From Mycobacterium sp. 852002-51971_SCH5477799-a (GTDB taxonomy: Bacteria > Actinomycetota > Actinomycetes > Mycobacteriales > Mycobacteriaceae): a stretch of 64,000 bases of DNA. The DNA lies in the NCBI RefSeq assembly GCF_001667145.1, contig NZ_LZIF01000106.1, positions 1-64,000 on the forward strand. Reading direction: 5' to 3'. Below the pieces are notes generated by a model. The model had not been told where the DNA came from, ran no database searches, and saw only the letters and a program-made list of their open reading frames with translations. The translations under genes were made by a program, and so were the position numbers. Shown here in pieces: positions 1-7,793 of the stretch; positions within the stretch are counted from its first letter, which is position 1, and the number at the start of each line of letters is the position of its first letter.

Positions 1-118
1 CCACGATGCGCCCATCAATCGCATTACGCTGACCGGCCAACTCCGCCAACTCCTCGAACAACACCTCCAGGCGCTCACCAGGGCTCACCACCACGGGAAG
101 CGATGCGGTCAACGACAT
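1..118 (-). CDS. 13E12-repeat family protein (DUF222/HNH type), N-terminal fragment cut by window edge
   Basis: Translating the reverse strand from an ATG at 118 gives about 39 residues that run off the window: a short leader, then the segment LEVLFEELAELAGQRNAIDG. This is the usual N-terminus of the mycobacterial 13E12 repeat family (DUF222, usually with a C-terminal HNH nuclease domain). The rest, including any nuclease motif, lies outside the window, so intactness cannot be judged. The family is multicopy and behaves like a repeat in mycobacterial genomes. No clear ribosome binding site precedes the ATG. The assignment rests on the pattern of this short stretch only. Confidence 0.6.
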   Translation of the reverse strand, partial: MSLTASLPVVVSPGERLEVLFEELAELAGQRNAIDGRIV

Positions 119-196
119 AACCTGATCATCGCAGCGGAGTACGACAAAACTACGCCGTGACGATTGCTAACCCCGAATGATGAGACAGCGATCCAC

Positions 197-487
197 TCAG
201 CCGTCGATGTGCGTCGGCGGGTCGGCGAAGCTGAGATCCGCCGGATGCTGATCGGGACCCATCAGATCGCAGTGATTCTCGGGCACGAGGTAAGAACTGG
301 CGCCATGGGGAACGAATTGGGTGACTGCCACACAGCGTTGCCATGTGCCGTCCGGCTGGACGGGTCCGTCGCACTTGCTGAGGACGGGCCCCCCGTACAC
401 ACAACCGGCGCTTGCCGGCGGCGCTGCGGCGACCAGCTCCGCGGCCATCAGTAGGCCGGCTAATCCTGAAACGATGTGGCGCTTCAT
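197..487 (-). CDS. small secreted four-cysteine protein
   Basis: This encodes 96 residues. The first 27 form a clear Sec signal peptide: a KRH basic start, a hydrophobic core, and an APPASAG cleavage region. The mature part of about 69 residues carries four cysteines, including the CDGPVQPDGTWQRC segment, so two disulfides are likely. Similar short CDGP...GTW...C proteins are common exported proteins of unknown function in mycobacteria. It stands alone between a 13E12 fragment and a divergent small gene. I know of no biochemical role. Confidence 0.75.
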   Translation of the reverse strand: MKRHIVSGLAGLLMAAELVAAAPPASAGCVYGGPVLSKCDGPVQPDGTWQRCVAVTQFVPHGASSYLVPENHCDLMGPDQHPADLSFADPPTHIDG

Positions 488-581
488 GGTTGCCTCCCGT
501 CAACGACGCTACCGCTTACGCGACTGCGAACATACGGTTTGGCCGCGTTTGATCGGCATCCGAAGAGGGCACGCGGCAACC

Positions 582-950
582 ATGTCAGTCACAGCCTTTC
601 AAGACCTGCCGCTGGCCGATCGCGACCGCAAGTGGGACGGGGACGCGGCCGAAAAGCGGGTGCGTAACTGGGCCGACGCGCAGGATGGCCCCAACCAGAA
701 ATACCGCGACGCGCACGTCTGGTACGACGGCGACAAGAAGGACAACTTCACGGCTTACAAGCTGCTGATCGCCGACGTCATCGACGGCGACCTGAAGGCC
801 GTGCCACGCGGTGTGATGGCGGCTGGCGCGATCATGGACGGGGCGCGCGGCGGTATCGACGTGCCCAAGTCCGATGTCGATCGGATCAAGAGCCACTTGG
901 CGAAGTACTACCGAAAGATGGATGAAAGCCCGCCGTGGGAACGGGATTAG
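582..950 (+). CDS. small hypothetical protein with phage-like C-terminal motif
   Basis: This is a 122-residue soluble protein starting at ATG 582 (MSVTAFQDLPLADRD); an upstream in-frame extension reads through the signal-peptide region of the opposite gene and looks spurious. It is rich in charged residues. It ends with SHLAKYYRKMDESPPWERD, a pattern I associate with C-termini of phage prohead-protease or phage structural proteins (HLAxYYxKMxExPPW). No catalytic residues can be assigned. Its stop codon overlaps the convergent P450 stop by 4 bp. A domesticated phage piece is possible but unproven. Confidence 0.65.
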   Translation: MSVTAFQDLPLADRDRKWDGDAAEKRVRNWADAQDGPNQKYRDAHVWYDGDKKDNFTAYKLLIADVIDGDLKAVPRGVMAAGAIMDGARGGIDVPKSDVDRIKSHLAKYYRKMDESPPWERD

Positions 951-2206
951 ACCCTGACCATGAGCTGCGATAGGCCGCGCAGCGTGACATTGGGTTTGTA
1001 CTGAGGCTCACCGTCCAATCGGGCGTTCGGGAAACGCGCCGTCACCGCCGACAGGGCCACCCCGGCTTCAATCCGGGCCAGTGGCGCACCCAGGCAGTAA
1101 TGCGCGCCGCGACCAAATCCTAAGTGCCGCGGCGCCTTCCGATCCGGGTCGAAGACGTCGGGGCGGTCATATTCGGCGGGATCCCGCTGGGCGGCGGCCG
1201 TCAGCAACATCATGATGTCGCCCGCCGGTACCTCGATGCCGCCAATCGTCATGTCGTCGCCGGCGGTTCGGGCGATCATCTGCACCGGCGGGTCATAGCG
1301 CAACGTTTCCTCGATGACCGCGGGGGCACGGTTGGCGTCGGCGCCCAGCGCGGTCCACTGCGACGGTTGGCGCAGCATCGCCAGGACCGCGTTGCCGATC
1401 AGGTTCACCGTGGTTTCGTGGCCGGCGACCAGCAACAAAACGCACGTGGAAACGATCTCCTCCGCAGTCAGATGGTCGCCCGACTCTTCCACGGCGATCA
1501 GTCCGGACATCAGGTCGTCGCCGGGCTGCGAGCGTCGCCGGTCGATCAGTCCGTGCAGGTAGGCGCGCAACCACGTGCCGGCGGCCATCCGCTCTTTCAG
1601 GTTGTCCGACGGCGTACCGGTGAAGGCGACGAACGGGTCCAGTGATTGCGCCAGCAGCGCGGATACCCGGCTGAATTGCGGTTCGTCCGCGATGGGCACG
1701 CCGAGCAGCCGGCAGATGACCGCCACCGGCAGTGGATAGGCGAGGTCTTCGACGACTTCGAACCGCCCCGTTTCGGCGATCCGGTCGAGCAACCCGTCTA
1801 TCAGCGCGGTGATGTCGGCCTGCAGCGCATTCACCACCTTGGGCGCGAACGCCTTGCTGACCAGTTTGCGCAGCCGGGTGTGGTCCGGCGGGTCCAGAAA
1901 CAGGAACCCCGGCGGGGCCGGGGCCGGCGCCTCGGCACCGGCCTCGATGAGCTGGCGGGTCTGTTCCTCGATCTGCGCGCGGGCGGCCGTCGACTTGGAC
2001 CGGTCGTTGCTCGACGACGGGTGGCGTAGGGCGCCGTCACAGTCACGGTAGGTCGAGAACACCGCGAGGTTGCCCTCCGGCAGGGCGAACAACCCGCACT
2101 CACGAAACTGCGCGAACAGCGGGTAGGGGTCGGCACGGACCGCCGGGTCCAATAGACGTACCAACAATTCGTCGGGTTTCGTGGTCTCGGCAGGCGCTGT
2201 CGTCAT
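947..2206 (-). CDS. cytochrome P450 monooxygenase
   Basis: This soluble bacterial P450 of 419 residues starts at ATG 2206 (MTTAPAETTKPDELL). Visible landmarks are the I-helix oxygen-binding motif AGHETT at residues 261-266, the ExxR pair at 300-303 (EETLRYDPP), and the heme loop FGRGAHYCLG with the axial Cys at 371. It would hydroxylate a hydrophobic substrate using ferredoxin-delivered electrons, but no ferredoxin or reductase gene is adjacent. The sequence looks like the CYP107/CYP140-type bacterial class; I cannot name the family or substrate. Longer in-frame starts upstream run through a decayed hydrolase remnant and were rejected. Confidence 0.9.
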   Translation of the reverse strand: MTTAPAETTKPDELLVRLLDPAVRADPYPLFAQFRECGLFALPEGNLAVFSTYRDCDGALRHPSSSNDRSKSTAARAQIEEQTRQLIEAGAEAPAPAPPGFLFLDPPDHTRLRKLVSKAFAPKVVNALQADITALIDGLLDRIAETGRFEVVEDLAYPLPVAVICRLLGVPIADEPQFSRVSALLAQSLDPFVAFTGTPSDNLKERMAAGTWLRAYLHGLIDRRRSQPGDDLMSGLIAVEESGDHLTAEEIVSTCVLLLVAGHETTVNLIGNAVLAMLRQPSQWTALGADANRAPAVIEETLRYDPPVQMIARTAGDDMTIGGIEVPAGDIMMLLTAAAQRDPAEYDRPDVFDPDRKAPRHLGFGRGAHYCLGAPLARIEAGVALSAVTARFPNARLDGEPQYKPNVTLRGLSQLMVRV

Positions 2207-2241
2207 CCTGACATTGTGCCCGCGTCCCGGCAGCGCCCTAT

Positions 2242-2372
2242 TCAGCGGCGCAAGAACTCCACGATGTGGCCGGCCAGTTCCGCTCCGGCGTCCTCCTGCA
2301 CGAAATGCCCGGGCGTCGTTGATCACTGGGTGGTCGATCCCCTGGGCGACACGTCGCAATACAGTGGCGGGC
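2242..2372 (-). pseudogene. remnant of an alpha/beta-hydrolase (haloalkane dehalogenase-like) C-terminus
   Basis: On the reverse strand the segment ending at a TGA at 2242-2244 reads GHFVQEDAGAELAGHIVEFL, the typical C-terminus of haloalkane-dehalogenase-like alpha/beta hydrolases that contains the catalytic His. Immediately upstream the same frame has a stop codon, while another frame gives LRRVAQGIDHPVINDA, which would normally join GHFVQED. A frameshift near 2305-2325 would reconnect the two. No N-terminal part is recognisable. I infer a truncated, frameshifted relic, perhaps once cotranscribed with the P450. Confidence 0.5.
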
Positions 2373-2428
2373 AAGGGAAATCGGGGACACCGCCAAACCG
2401 GTCGTCCGGTGTTCGCAGCGTTCGCACG

Positions 2429-2914
2429 TCACGTCCCTTCGGATAGTCCGGCCAGGCCCGGATCCGCCATCAAGCGATCGAGAAAGCCGTGCTGACCTTT
2501 GAGCAATTTGATCCGCGCGGTCGCCACCGCGAACCAGCCCACGCGATCGACCTCCAGAAACTTCCGCAGCCTCCCCGATCCTTTTGGCCACTCCAATTCG
2601 AAGGTGTTGCTGCGCGTGTCGGTGATGTCGAGGTCGCTGTGGACGGCGTAGACGGTCACAACCTTGCCGCCGGATTGCTTGAGCTGACCGAGGTCGATGC
2701 GGGGCCCCGCCGGGACCGGCAACCCCAGCTCCTCGGAGAACTCACGCTGCGCGGCCGCCCAGGGATCCTCCCCGTCGGTGTACTCGCCTTTCGGGATCGA
2801 CCACGCGCCGTCATCTTTACGCGCCCAGAATGGCCCGCCCGGATGCGCGACCAAGACCTCGACGACACTGTCGCAGGTCCGGTACAACATCACACCCGCG
2901 CTCAGTTTGGCCAT
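2429..2914 (-). CDS. Nudix hydrolase family protein
   Basis: This 161-residue protein contains a Nudix box in about residues 43-65: GEYTDGEDPWAAAQREFSEELGL, fitting Gx5Ex7REUxEExGU. The box binds divalent metal and hydrolyses pyrophosphate linkages of nucleoside diphosphates linked to X. The SIPKGE context resembles the NTP-pyrophosphohydrolase subgroup with an extended C-terminus. It starts 6 bp downstream of the WS/DGAT stop and so probably shares that transcript. The substrate cannot be predicted. Confidence 0.85.
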   Translation of the reverse strand: MAKLSAGVMLYRTCDSVVEVLVAHPGGPFWARKDDGAWSIPKGEYTDGEDPWAAAQREFSEELGLPVPAGPRIDLGQLKQSGGKVVTVYAVHSDLDITDTRSNTFELEWPKGSGRLRKFLEVDRVGWFAVATARIKLLKGQHGFLDRLMADPGLAGLSEGT

Positions 2915-2920
2915 CGAGTC

Positions 2921-4276
2921 CTATGCTCCCACAGCGAGTTCCAGATCTTTGAGCGAGGACTCCAAGTGCGCGAGCAGCCGTTGCAGGTGGGGCACGCTGC
3001 GCCGGCATCCGACCAGACCGAAGTCCAGATTGCCGGCGTTGCTGGCCAGGGTGATGTTCAGCGCTTGACCATCCAGCGCTATCGACAACGGGTAGTTGCC
3101 GTCGAGCCGGGCACCACCGTAGTAGATCGGCTGCGTCGGGCCCGGCACGTTCGAGATGATGATGTTGAACGGCGGTGATGTCGAAGACACCCAGCCCGGG
3201 ACCGCCGCCAGCGCCAACGCTGACGTATTGACGGCCGACAGCGCCAGTGCCTGGAACCGCGGCAACTGGGAGAACACCTTCTTGTTGCTGCGCATCGAGT
3301 CGCTGATGGTCAGCAGACGCTGCGCGGGATCATCGGCGTCGGTCGCCAGGTTGCACAGAATGGCTCCGACCAGGTTGCCCCCGGCGTCGGCCTCTTCCTC
3401 GGTGCGCAGGCTTACCGGGACCATCGCGATCAGCGGGTTGTCCGGCAGCGCGTCCTGCTCGAGCAGGTAGTAGCGCAGGGCGCCCGAGCACATTGCCAAG
3501 ACGACGTCGTTCACCGTGACCCCCGCCGCCCTCTTCACGTTCTTGATGCGGTCCAGTGACCAGGACTGCGCAGCGCACCGGCGGGCGCCGCCGATCTTGA
3601 CGTTCAACATTGTCTTCGGTGCCCCGAAAGGCAACGTCAGTTGCTGCTCGAACAGCGCCGCACGCGCCAGTCCAATCGTTGAGGGAGCCAGTGCCGCAAG
3701 GGATCCCGCTGCGCGGGCCAATGAGGTCAATGGAGACGTTGGACTGGACTTACGCTTGGGTCTACGCAGCGTCCACGGGGCGCGAATCTCGGGGTCCTCG
3801 GGGTCGGTGGTCAATGCGCGCTGCATCAGCTTCTGCGCGGAGACACCGTCGATCAATGCGTGGTGCACTTTGGTGTAGATAGCGAACCGGCCGTCTTTCA
3901 GACCTTCGACGATGTGCGTCTCCCACAGCGGGCGGTGACGGTCCAGCAGGGTGCTGTGCCACCGCGAGGTGAGCTCGAGCAGCTCGCGGACCCGCTTCGG
4001 CGACGGCAGCGCCGAGCGCCGGACGTGGTAGTTGATGTCGACCTCGTCGTCGTACGACCAGCCCAGGTTAGCGATTCCGCCGACAAAGCTCGCGGGATGC
4101 TTGCGGAACGTGGGCTGGAAATCCAGCTGAGCGGCAAGGCTCTTGTAGAGCTCACCAGCGAAGCCGCGGCCGGCGCCCGGCGGGGCCTCGAACAACTGCA
4201 AGCCTCCGACGTGCATGGGATGTTCGCGAGATTCTCCCAGGAGAAAGATCGCGTCGGTGGGCTTTATCAGTTCCAT
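2921..4276 (-). CDS. WS/DGAT family O-acyltransferase (wax ester synthase / diacylglycerol acyltransferase)
   Basis: This protein has 451 residues, the normal length for the family. The condensation-type active-site motif HHALIDG is at residues 138-144 (HHxxxDG, catalytic second His), and N-terminal features PTDAIFLL and HVGGLQLFE are typical. Such enzymes esterify acyl-CoA onto diacylglycerol or fatty alcohol to make storage triacylglycerol or wax esters at the membrane. Mycobacteria carry many paralogues (Tgs). The Nudix gene follows by 6 bp. I cannot say which Tgs paralogue this is. Confidence 0.9.
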   Translation of the reverse strand: MELIKPTDAIFLLGESREHPMHVGGLQLFEAPPGAGRGFAGELYKSLAAQLDFQPTFRKHPASFVGGIANLGWSYDDEVDINYHVRRSALPSPKRVRELLELTSRWHSTLLDRHRPLWETHIVEGLKDGRFAIYTKVHHALIDGVSAQKLMQRALTTDPEDPEIRAPWTLRRPKRKSSPTSPLTSLARAAGSLAALAPSTIGLARAALFEQQLTLPFGAPKTMLNVKIGGARRCAAQSWSLDRIKNVKRAAGVTVNDVVLAMCSGALRYYLLEQDALPDNPLIAMVPVSLRTEEEADAGGNLVGAILCNLATDADDPAQRLLTISDSMRSNKKVFSQLPRFQALALSAVNTSALALAAVPGWVSSTSPPFNIIISNVPGPTQPIYYGGARLDGNYPLSIALDGQALNITLASNAGNLDFGLVGCRRSVPHLQRLLAHLESSLKDLELAVGA

Positions 4277-4339
4277 CCACCTATTAGACCCACTTCGGAC
4301 TGATCCGGAAAGCTATCGCGCAATTGGACCGCCGTCAGA

Positions 4340-4723
4340 TCATTGGGTCACGACCGACCATGTTGAGGTCGCGATCAGATCTCCGCGGTCCAGCCCGGCG
4401 GCGCGGTGCTGGTGCACCTTGGCGTACTCCTGGGTCGTCACCATGTCGATGAAGGCCTGCGGGGTTGGGTACTCGACGATGAGAATCGCATCCCACCAGG
4501 GCTGTTCGCCATCGCCGATCACCACCGACGGCGCTCCCCCGGCATAGCGCAGGGTGGCGCCCACGCGTTGCAGATGTGGAACCACTTCTTGGCCGTATTG
4601 CACGTAGCTCTGAAGGCCGCCCTCGGGCTTGAATTTCAACAGGTTGACCATTACCACCGGCGCATCAGCCGGTCGCGCCGCGAGCGCGGCGAATTGCTCG
4701 GGCGTCGGCTCCAAGCCACTCAT
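4340..4723 (-). CDS. DUF1330 family protein
   Basis: This 127-residue protein has the MVNLLKFKP strand and the AILIVEYPTPQAFIDM segment characteristic of DUF1330, a dimeric alpha/beta ferredoxin-like (EthD/Dabb-like) fold. No enzymatic activity is established for the family. The gene is between a WS/DGAT gene and an SDR on the same strand, with about 46 bp to the SDR stop. A good ribosome site (aaggaga) precedes the ATG. Confidence 0.8.
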   Translation of the reverse strand: MSGLEPTPEQFAALAARPADAPVVMVNLLKFKPEGGLQSYVQYGQEVVPHLQRVGATLRYAGGAPSVVIGDGEQPWWDAILIVEYPTPQAFIDMVTTQEYAKVHQHRAAGLDRGDLIATSTWSVVTQ

Positions 4724-4770
4724 GTGAATCTCCTTGCGCTGGTTTGTTTCTAAACATTTGCAGGGCGTAG

Positions 4771-5628
4771 TTACAGCAGATCCGTGATGGTCTTCAAGCC
4801 CGCTTCATAGAGCACGCCGGGCAGCATCCCTCCGTCGCATTCAATGGTGGTGCCGTTGACGAAGTCGGCCTGTCCGCCGGCGAGAAAAACGCACACCCGC
4901 CCGATTTCGGCGGGCTCGCCGGCGCGGCGCAACGGGACAGCGGCGAAATACTTTGCGCCATCGGGGTCGTCCTTGGGTAGCACGAATGATCGGAAGTTCT
5001 CCGTCATCGTCGGCCCGAGGGCGATGCAGTTGACCCGCACCGTGGGTCCCCACTCTTCGGCCAGCGAGCGGGTGAGGTGGTTGAGACCGCTTTTGGCCGC
5101 ACCGTAGGAGACCAGGGTTGGTGATCCCGCCGGATGTCCGGCGCCGCTGGAGATGTTGATGATGCAGCCGACGCCTTGCTGGGTTTGCATCTGCCGATAG
5201 GCACGGATCGCGAACCACAGCGGGCTGATGAGGTTCATCTGCACGGCGAACGCATGAAATAGGGCCGTGCGCGCGTATTCGTCGTCGTCGGCGGGCGCGC
5301 CCTGAATGCGTTGCACCAGTTCGGGAATGCGCTCCGCATGCGGCGCCGGAACGGTCCCTCCGGCATTGTTCACCAGAATGTCGACCCGACCGTGGGTGGC
5401 CACGACGTCGGCGACGAACGCGTCGATCGAGCGATAGTCACCCTGATCGCACACCTTCTGACACGCGCGGTCCGCCCAGTCCGGTTCGATGCCGGGAATG
5501 GTGTCGAGCGGTGACCGCGAGCAGCCGATCACGGTCGCACCGGCGCGCAGCAGTTCATGGGCGATGCCCACGCCCACGCCGCGGCTGGTGCCGGTGACGA
5601 TCGCGATCTTGCCGTCGAGGACGCTCAT
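4771..5628 (-). CDS. short-chain dehydrogenase/reductase (SDR)
   Basis: This 285-residue Rossmann oxidoreductase has the cofactor loop TGTSRGVG at residues 12-19, an NNAGG motif, and the catalytic Ser...Tyr-xxx-Lys set (SSGAG ... SYGAAK). I chose the ATG at 5628 because GAGGG lies about 8 bp upstream; a GTG two codons earlier is also possible. It likely oxidises or reduces a hydroxy/keto group on a lipid or steroid-like substrate. It is divergent from the DapB-like/SDR/TetR operon, and the shared intergenic region holds a perfect palindrome. The substrate is unknown. Confidence 0.88.
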   Translation of the reverse strand: MSVLDGKIAIVTGTSRGVGVGIAHELLRAGATVIGCSRSPLDTIPGIEPDWADRACQKVCDQGDYRSIDAFVADVVATHGRVDILVNNAGGTVPAPHAERIPELVQRIQGAPADDDEYARTALFHAFAVQMNLISPLWFAIRAYRQMQTQQGVGCIINISSGAGHPAGSPTLVSYGAAKSGLNHLTRSLAEEWGPTVRVNCIALGPTMTENFRSFVLPKDDPDGAKYFAAVPLRRAGEPAEIGRVCVFLAGGQADFVNGTTIECDGGMLPGVLYEAGLKTITDLL

Positions 5629-5658
5629 CAACACACCCTCTCACAAACCGTCCATTGT

Positions 5659-5673
5659 TGACAGTCACTGTCA
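5659..5673. promoter_or_regulatory. palindromic operator, probably for the TetR encoded at 7790-8398
   Basis: TGACAGTCACTGTCA is a perfect 7-bp inverted repeat around one base, in the 103-bp gap between the divergent SDR (5628) and the DapB-like operon (5732). It overlaps a good -35 element TTGACA (5658-5663), with a weak -10 (ATAGCC) 17 bp downstream. Short symmetric sites of this kind are typical for TetR repressors, and the rightward operon ends in a TetR gene. The link is inferred from position. Confidence 0.6.
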
Positions 5674-5731
5674 CCAAGTCATAGCCTGCCATTCCATTCG
5701 CCGTATAAACCGCGCACCGTCCGGGAGGTCG

Positions 5732-6820
5732 ATGATGGGTAGCCCAGCCAAACTCCGTGTCATCCAGTGGGCCACCGGGGGCGTGGGGAAGGCGGCGATC
5801 GGGTGCATCATCAATCACCCACAGTTGGAGCTGGTGGGGTGTTGGGTGCACAGCGCGGACAAGAACGGTGTCGACGTCGGTCGGATCATCGGTACAGACG
5901 AACTCGGCGTCACCGCCACCACCAGCATCGACGAGATACTGGCGCTGGACGCCGACTGCGTCATGTACAGCCCGCTGATACCGAACGACGACGAAGTGAT
6001 CGCCATCCTGCGCTCGGGCAAGAACGTGGTCACACCCGTTGGCTGGGTCTATCCCGATCCGAATAACAAGCGTCACCGGGCCGTCGCCGAGGCCGCGACG
6101 GAAAACGGTGTGACGCTGCATGGTTCGGGCATCCACCCCGGCGGTATCACCGAGCGGTTCCCGCTCATGGTGTCCTCGCTGTCGTCGGCGATCACGCACG
6201 TTCGTGCCGAAGAGTTCTCCGACATCCGCACCTATAACGCACCGGACGTGGTACGCCACATCATGGGATTCGGCGGTACCCCCGAGGAAGCCACTGAAGG
6301 GCCCATGGCCGGCCTGCTCGAAGCGGGCTTCAAGCAGTCGGTGCGAATGATCGCCGAGCACATGGGGTTTCGCATCGATCCCAACATCAGAACCATTCAG
6401 GACGTCGCCGTCGCGACCGCCGACATCGACTACGACCCCTTCCCGATCACGACCGGCACCGTGGCCGCACGCCAGTTCCGCTGGCAGGCGCTCGTGGATG
6501 GCGAGCCGGTCATCACCGCGGCGGTCAACTGGCTGATGGGTGAGGAGAATCTGGATCCGGCCTGGAATTTCGGCGGGCGGGGCGAGCGCTTCGAGGTGGA
6601 GATCACCGGCGACCCCGACGTAAGCCTCACCTTCAAGGGTCTGCAGCCGGAGACGATCGCGGAAGGCTTGCTGAAGAATCCGGGCGTCGTGGTCACAGCC
6701 AACCATTGCATCAACGCGATTCCCGACGTCTGTGCCGCCCAGCCGGGTATCAAGACCTATCTCGACTTGCCGTTGTTCGCCGGGCGTCCGGCTCCCGGAC
6801 TCGCCGCGAGGATGCCATGA
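5732..6820 (+). CDS. DapB-like NAD(P)-binding oxidoreductase (amine/amino-acid dehydrogenase family)
   Basis: This 362-residue protein starts at 5732, with GGGAGG just upstream. It has an N-terminal dinucleotide-binding region RVIQWATGGVGKAA like dihydrodipicolinate reductase or 2,4-diaminopentanoate dehydrogenase, followed by GSGIHPGGITER and a long C-terminal alpha/beta domain. Mycobacteria have many such poorly characterised dehydrogenase-like proteins. It is first in a tightly coupled operon; its stop overlaps the next start (ATGA). The reaction and substrate are not predictable; involvement in sterol or lipid catabolism is only a guess from the SDR neighbours. Confidence 0.8.
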   Translation: MMGSPAKLRVIQWATGGVGKAAIGCIINHPQLELVGCWVHSADKNGVDVGRIIGTDELGVTATTSIDEILALDADCVMYSPLIPNDDEVIAILRSGKNVVTPVGWVYPDPNNKRHRAVAEAATENGVTLHGSGIHPGGITERFPLMVSSLSSAITHVRAEEFSDIRTYNAPDVVRHIMGFGGTPEEATEGPMAGLLEAGFKQSVRMIAEHMGFRIDPNIRTIQDVAVATADIDYDPFPITTGTVAARQFRWQALVDGEPVITAAVNWLMGEENLDPAWNFGGRGERFEVEITGDPDVSLTFKGLQPETIAEGLLKNPGVVVTANHCINAIPDVCAAQPGIKTYLDLPLFAGRPAPGLAARMP

Positions 6821-7023
6821 CGGACAAGAGTGTGCTCGACAACCGTGTCATCGGCGCCGGCTACACCCCCGTCCAGGATCCCTTCGAAATCGGCAGCGTT
6901 CGAATGTTTTTCGTCAGCGACCCGGACGGGACGCCGGCCGAGTTCATCGAACTGCCCGACGGGGTGCGGAGCACCTACGAACTGCATCGGGGCGGGCGGC
7001 TGCGGACGGGACCGGCCAGATGA
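6817..7023 (+). CDS. mini VOC/glyoxalase-like protein (C-terminal half only)
   Basis: This 68-residue protein begins at ATG 6817, overlapping the previous stop by 4 bp, and ends overlapping the next start by 4 bp. The segment SVRMFFVSDPDGTPAEFIELP is the last beta-alpha-beta-beta module of a vicinal-oxygen-chelate (glyoxalase) domain with its metal-ligand Glu (EFIEL). A full VOC subunit has two such modules, so this is half a domain. Coupled translation and lack of stops suggest it is still expressed, perhaps as an oligomer, or it is a recent deletion remnant. Confidence 0.6.
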   Translation: MTDKSVLDNRVIGAGYTPVQDPFEIGSVRMFFVSDPDGTPAEFIELPDGVRSTYELHRGGRLRTGPAR

Positions 7024-7793
7024 GCTACAGCCACCCTGATTCGATGCGCGGCCACGTCGCGATCGTCACGGGTGCCGCCCAAGGCGTCGGAAAGGGAGTA
7101 GCCACCGCGCTGCTCGAACGCGGCGCGCAGGTGCTGGTGGTCGACATCCAGGAAGAGGTTTTGGACAGCACCACCACCGAACTCAAGGCGATCGGACGGG
7201 TGGAACAGTTCGTCGCCGATCTGCGTGACCCGGACAGCGCCCAGCTGATCGCGGCCGCGGCGGTCAGCGCCTTCGGCACGGTGCACGGCCTGGTCAACAA
7301 CGCCATCGCCACCAACGAGCCCAAGGCGTTCGTGGACATCACCACCGAAGACCTGGCCCTCGGCTATGACGTCGGCCCCCGCGCGACGTTTCTGCTGATG
7401 CAGGCCGTGCACCCATTGATGGTCGAGGCCGGCGGCGGGTCCATCGTGAACCTCGGTTCGGGGACGGGCACCGGCGGCGAGCCTAAGTGGGGCGGCTACG
7501 CCGCCGCCAAGGAAGGCATCCGCGGGCTGTCGAAGGTGGCCGCACTGGAATGGGGGCGCGACAACATTCGCGTCAATGTCATCTGCCCCTTCGCCGAATC
7601 AGACGGCGTGAAGTTCTGGAAATCGTTCGCGCCCAAGGAGTACGACAAGGCCGTGGGGCGGGTTCCGATGAAGCGCATAGGAGACGTCCGCACCGACGTG
7701 GGCGCGCTGGTGGCGTTCCTACTCGGCGATGACGCCACCTTCATCACCGGACAGACCATTCACGTCGATGGCGGAATCGGCTGCTTCCGATGA
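7020..7793 (+). CDS. short-chain dehydrogenase/reductase (SDR)
   Basis: This 257-residue classical SDR has TGAAQGVG at about 17-24, an NNAI variant of NNAG, and GGYAAAK with a preceding serine-rich SGTGTG loop. It also carries the C-terminal HVDGGIG strand common in FabG-like enzymes. It begins on an ATGA overlap with the mini-VOC gene and ends on an ATGA overlap with the TetR gene. It is therefore translationally coupled at both ends. It probably acts on the same compound as the DapB-like protein and the divergent SDR. Confidence 0.88.
   Translation: MSYSHPDSMRGHVAIVTGAAQGVGKGVATALLERGAQVLVVDIQEEVLDSTTTELKAIGRVEQFVADLRDPDSAQLIAAAAVSAFGTVHGLVNNAIATNEPKAFVDITTEDLALGYDVGPRATFLLMQAVHPLMVEAGGGSIVNLGSGTGTGGEPKWGGYAAAKEGIRGLSKVAALEWGRDNIRVNVICPFAESDGVKFWKSFAPKEYDKAVGRVPMKRIGDVRTDVGALVAFLLGDDATFITGQTIHVDGGIGCFR

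Noticed and set aside
5555..6706. Reverse-strand open frame of 383 codons opposite the DapB-like gene
   Set aside because: No recognisable motif; antisense to a well-supported coding sequence.
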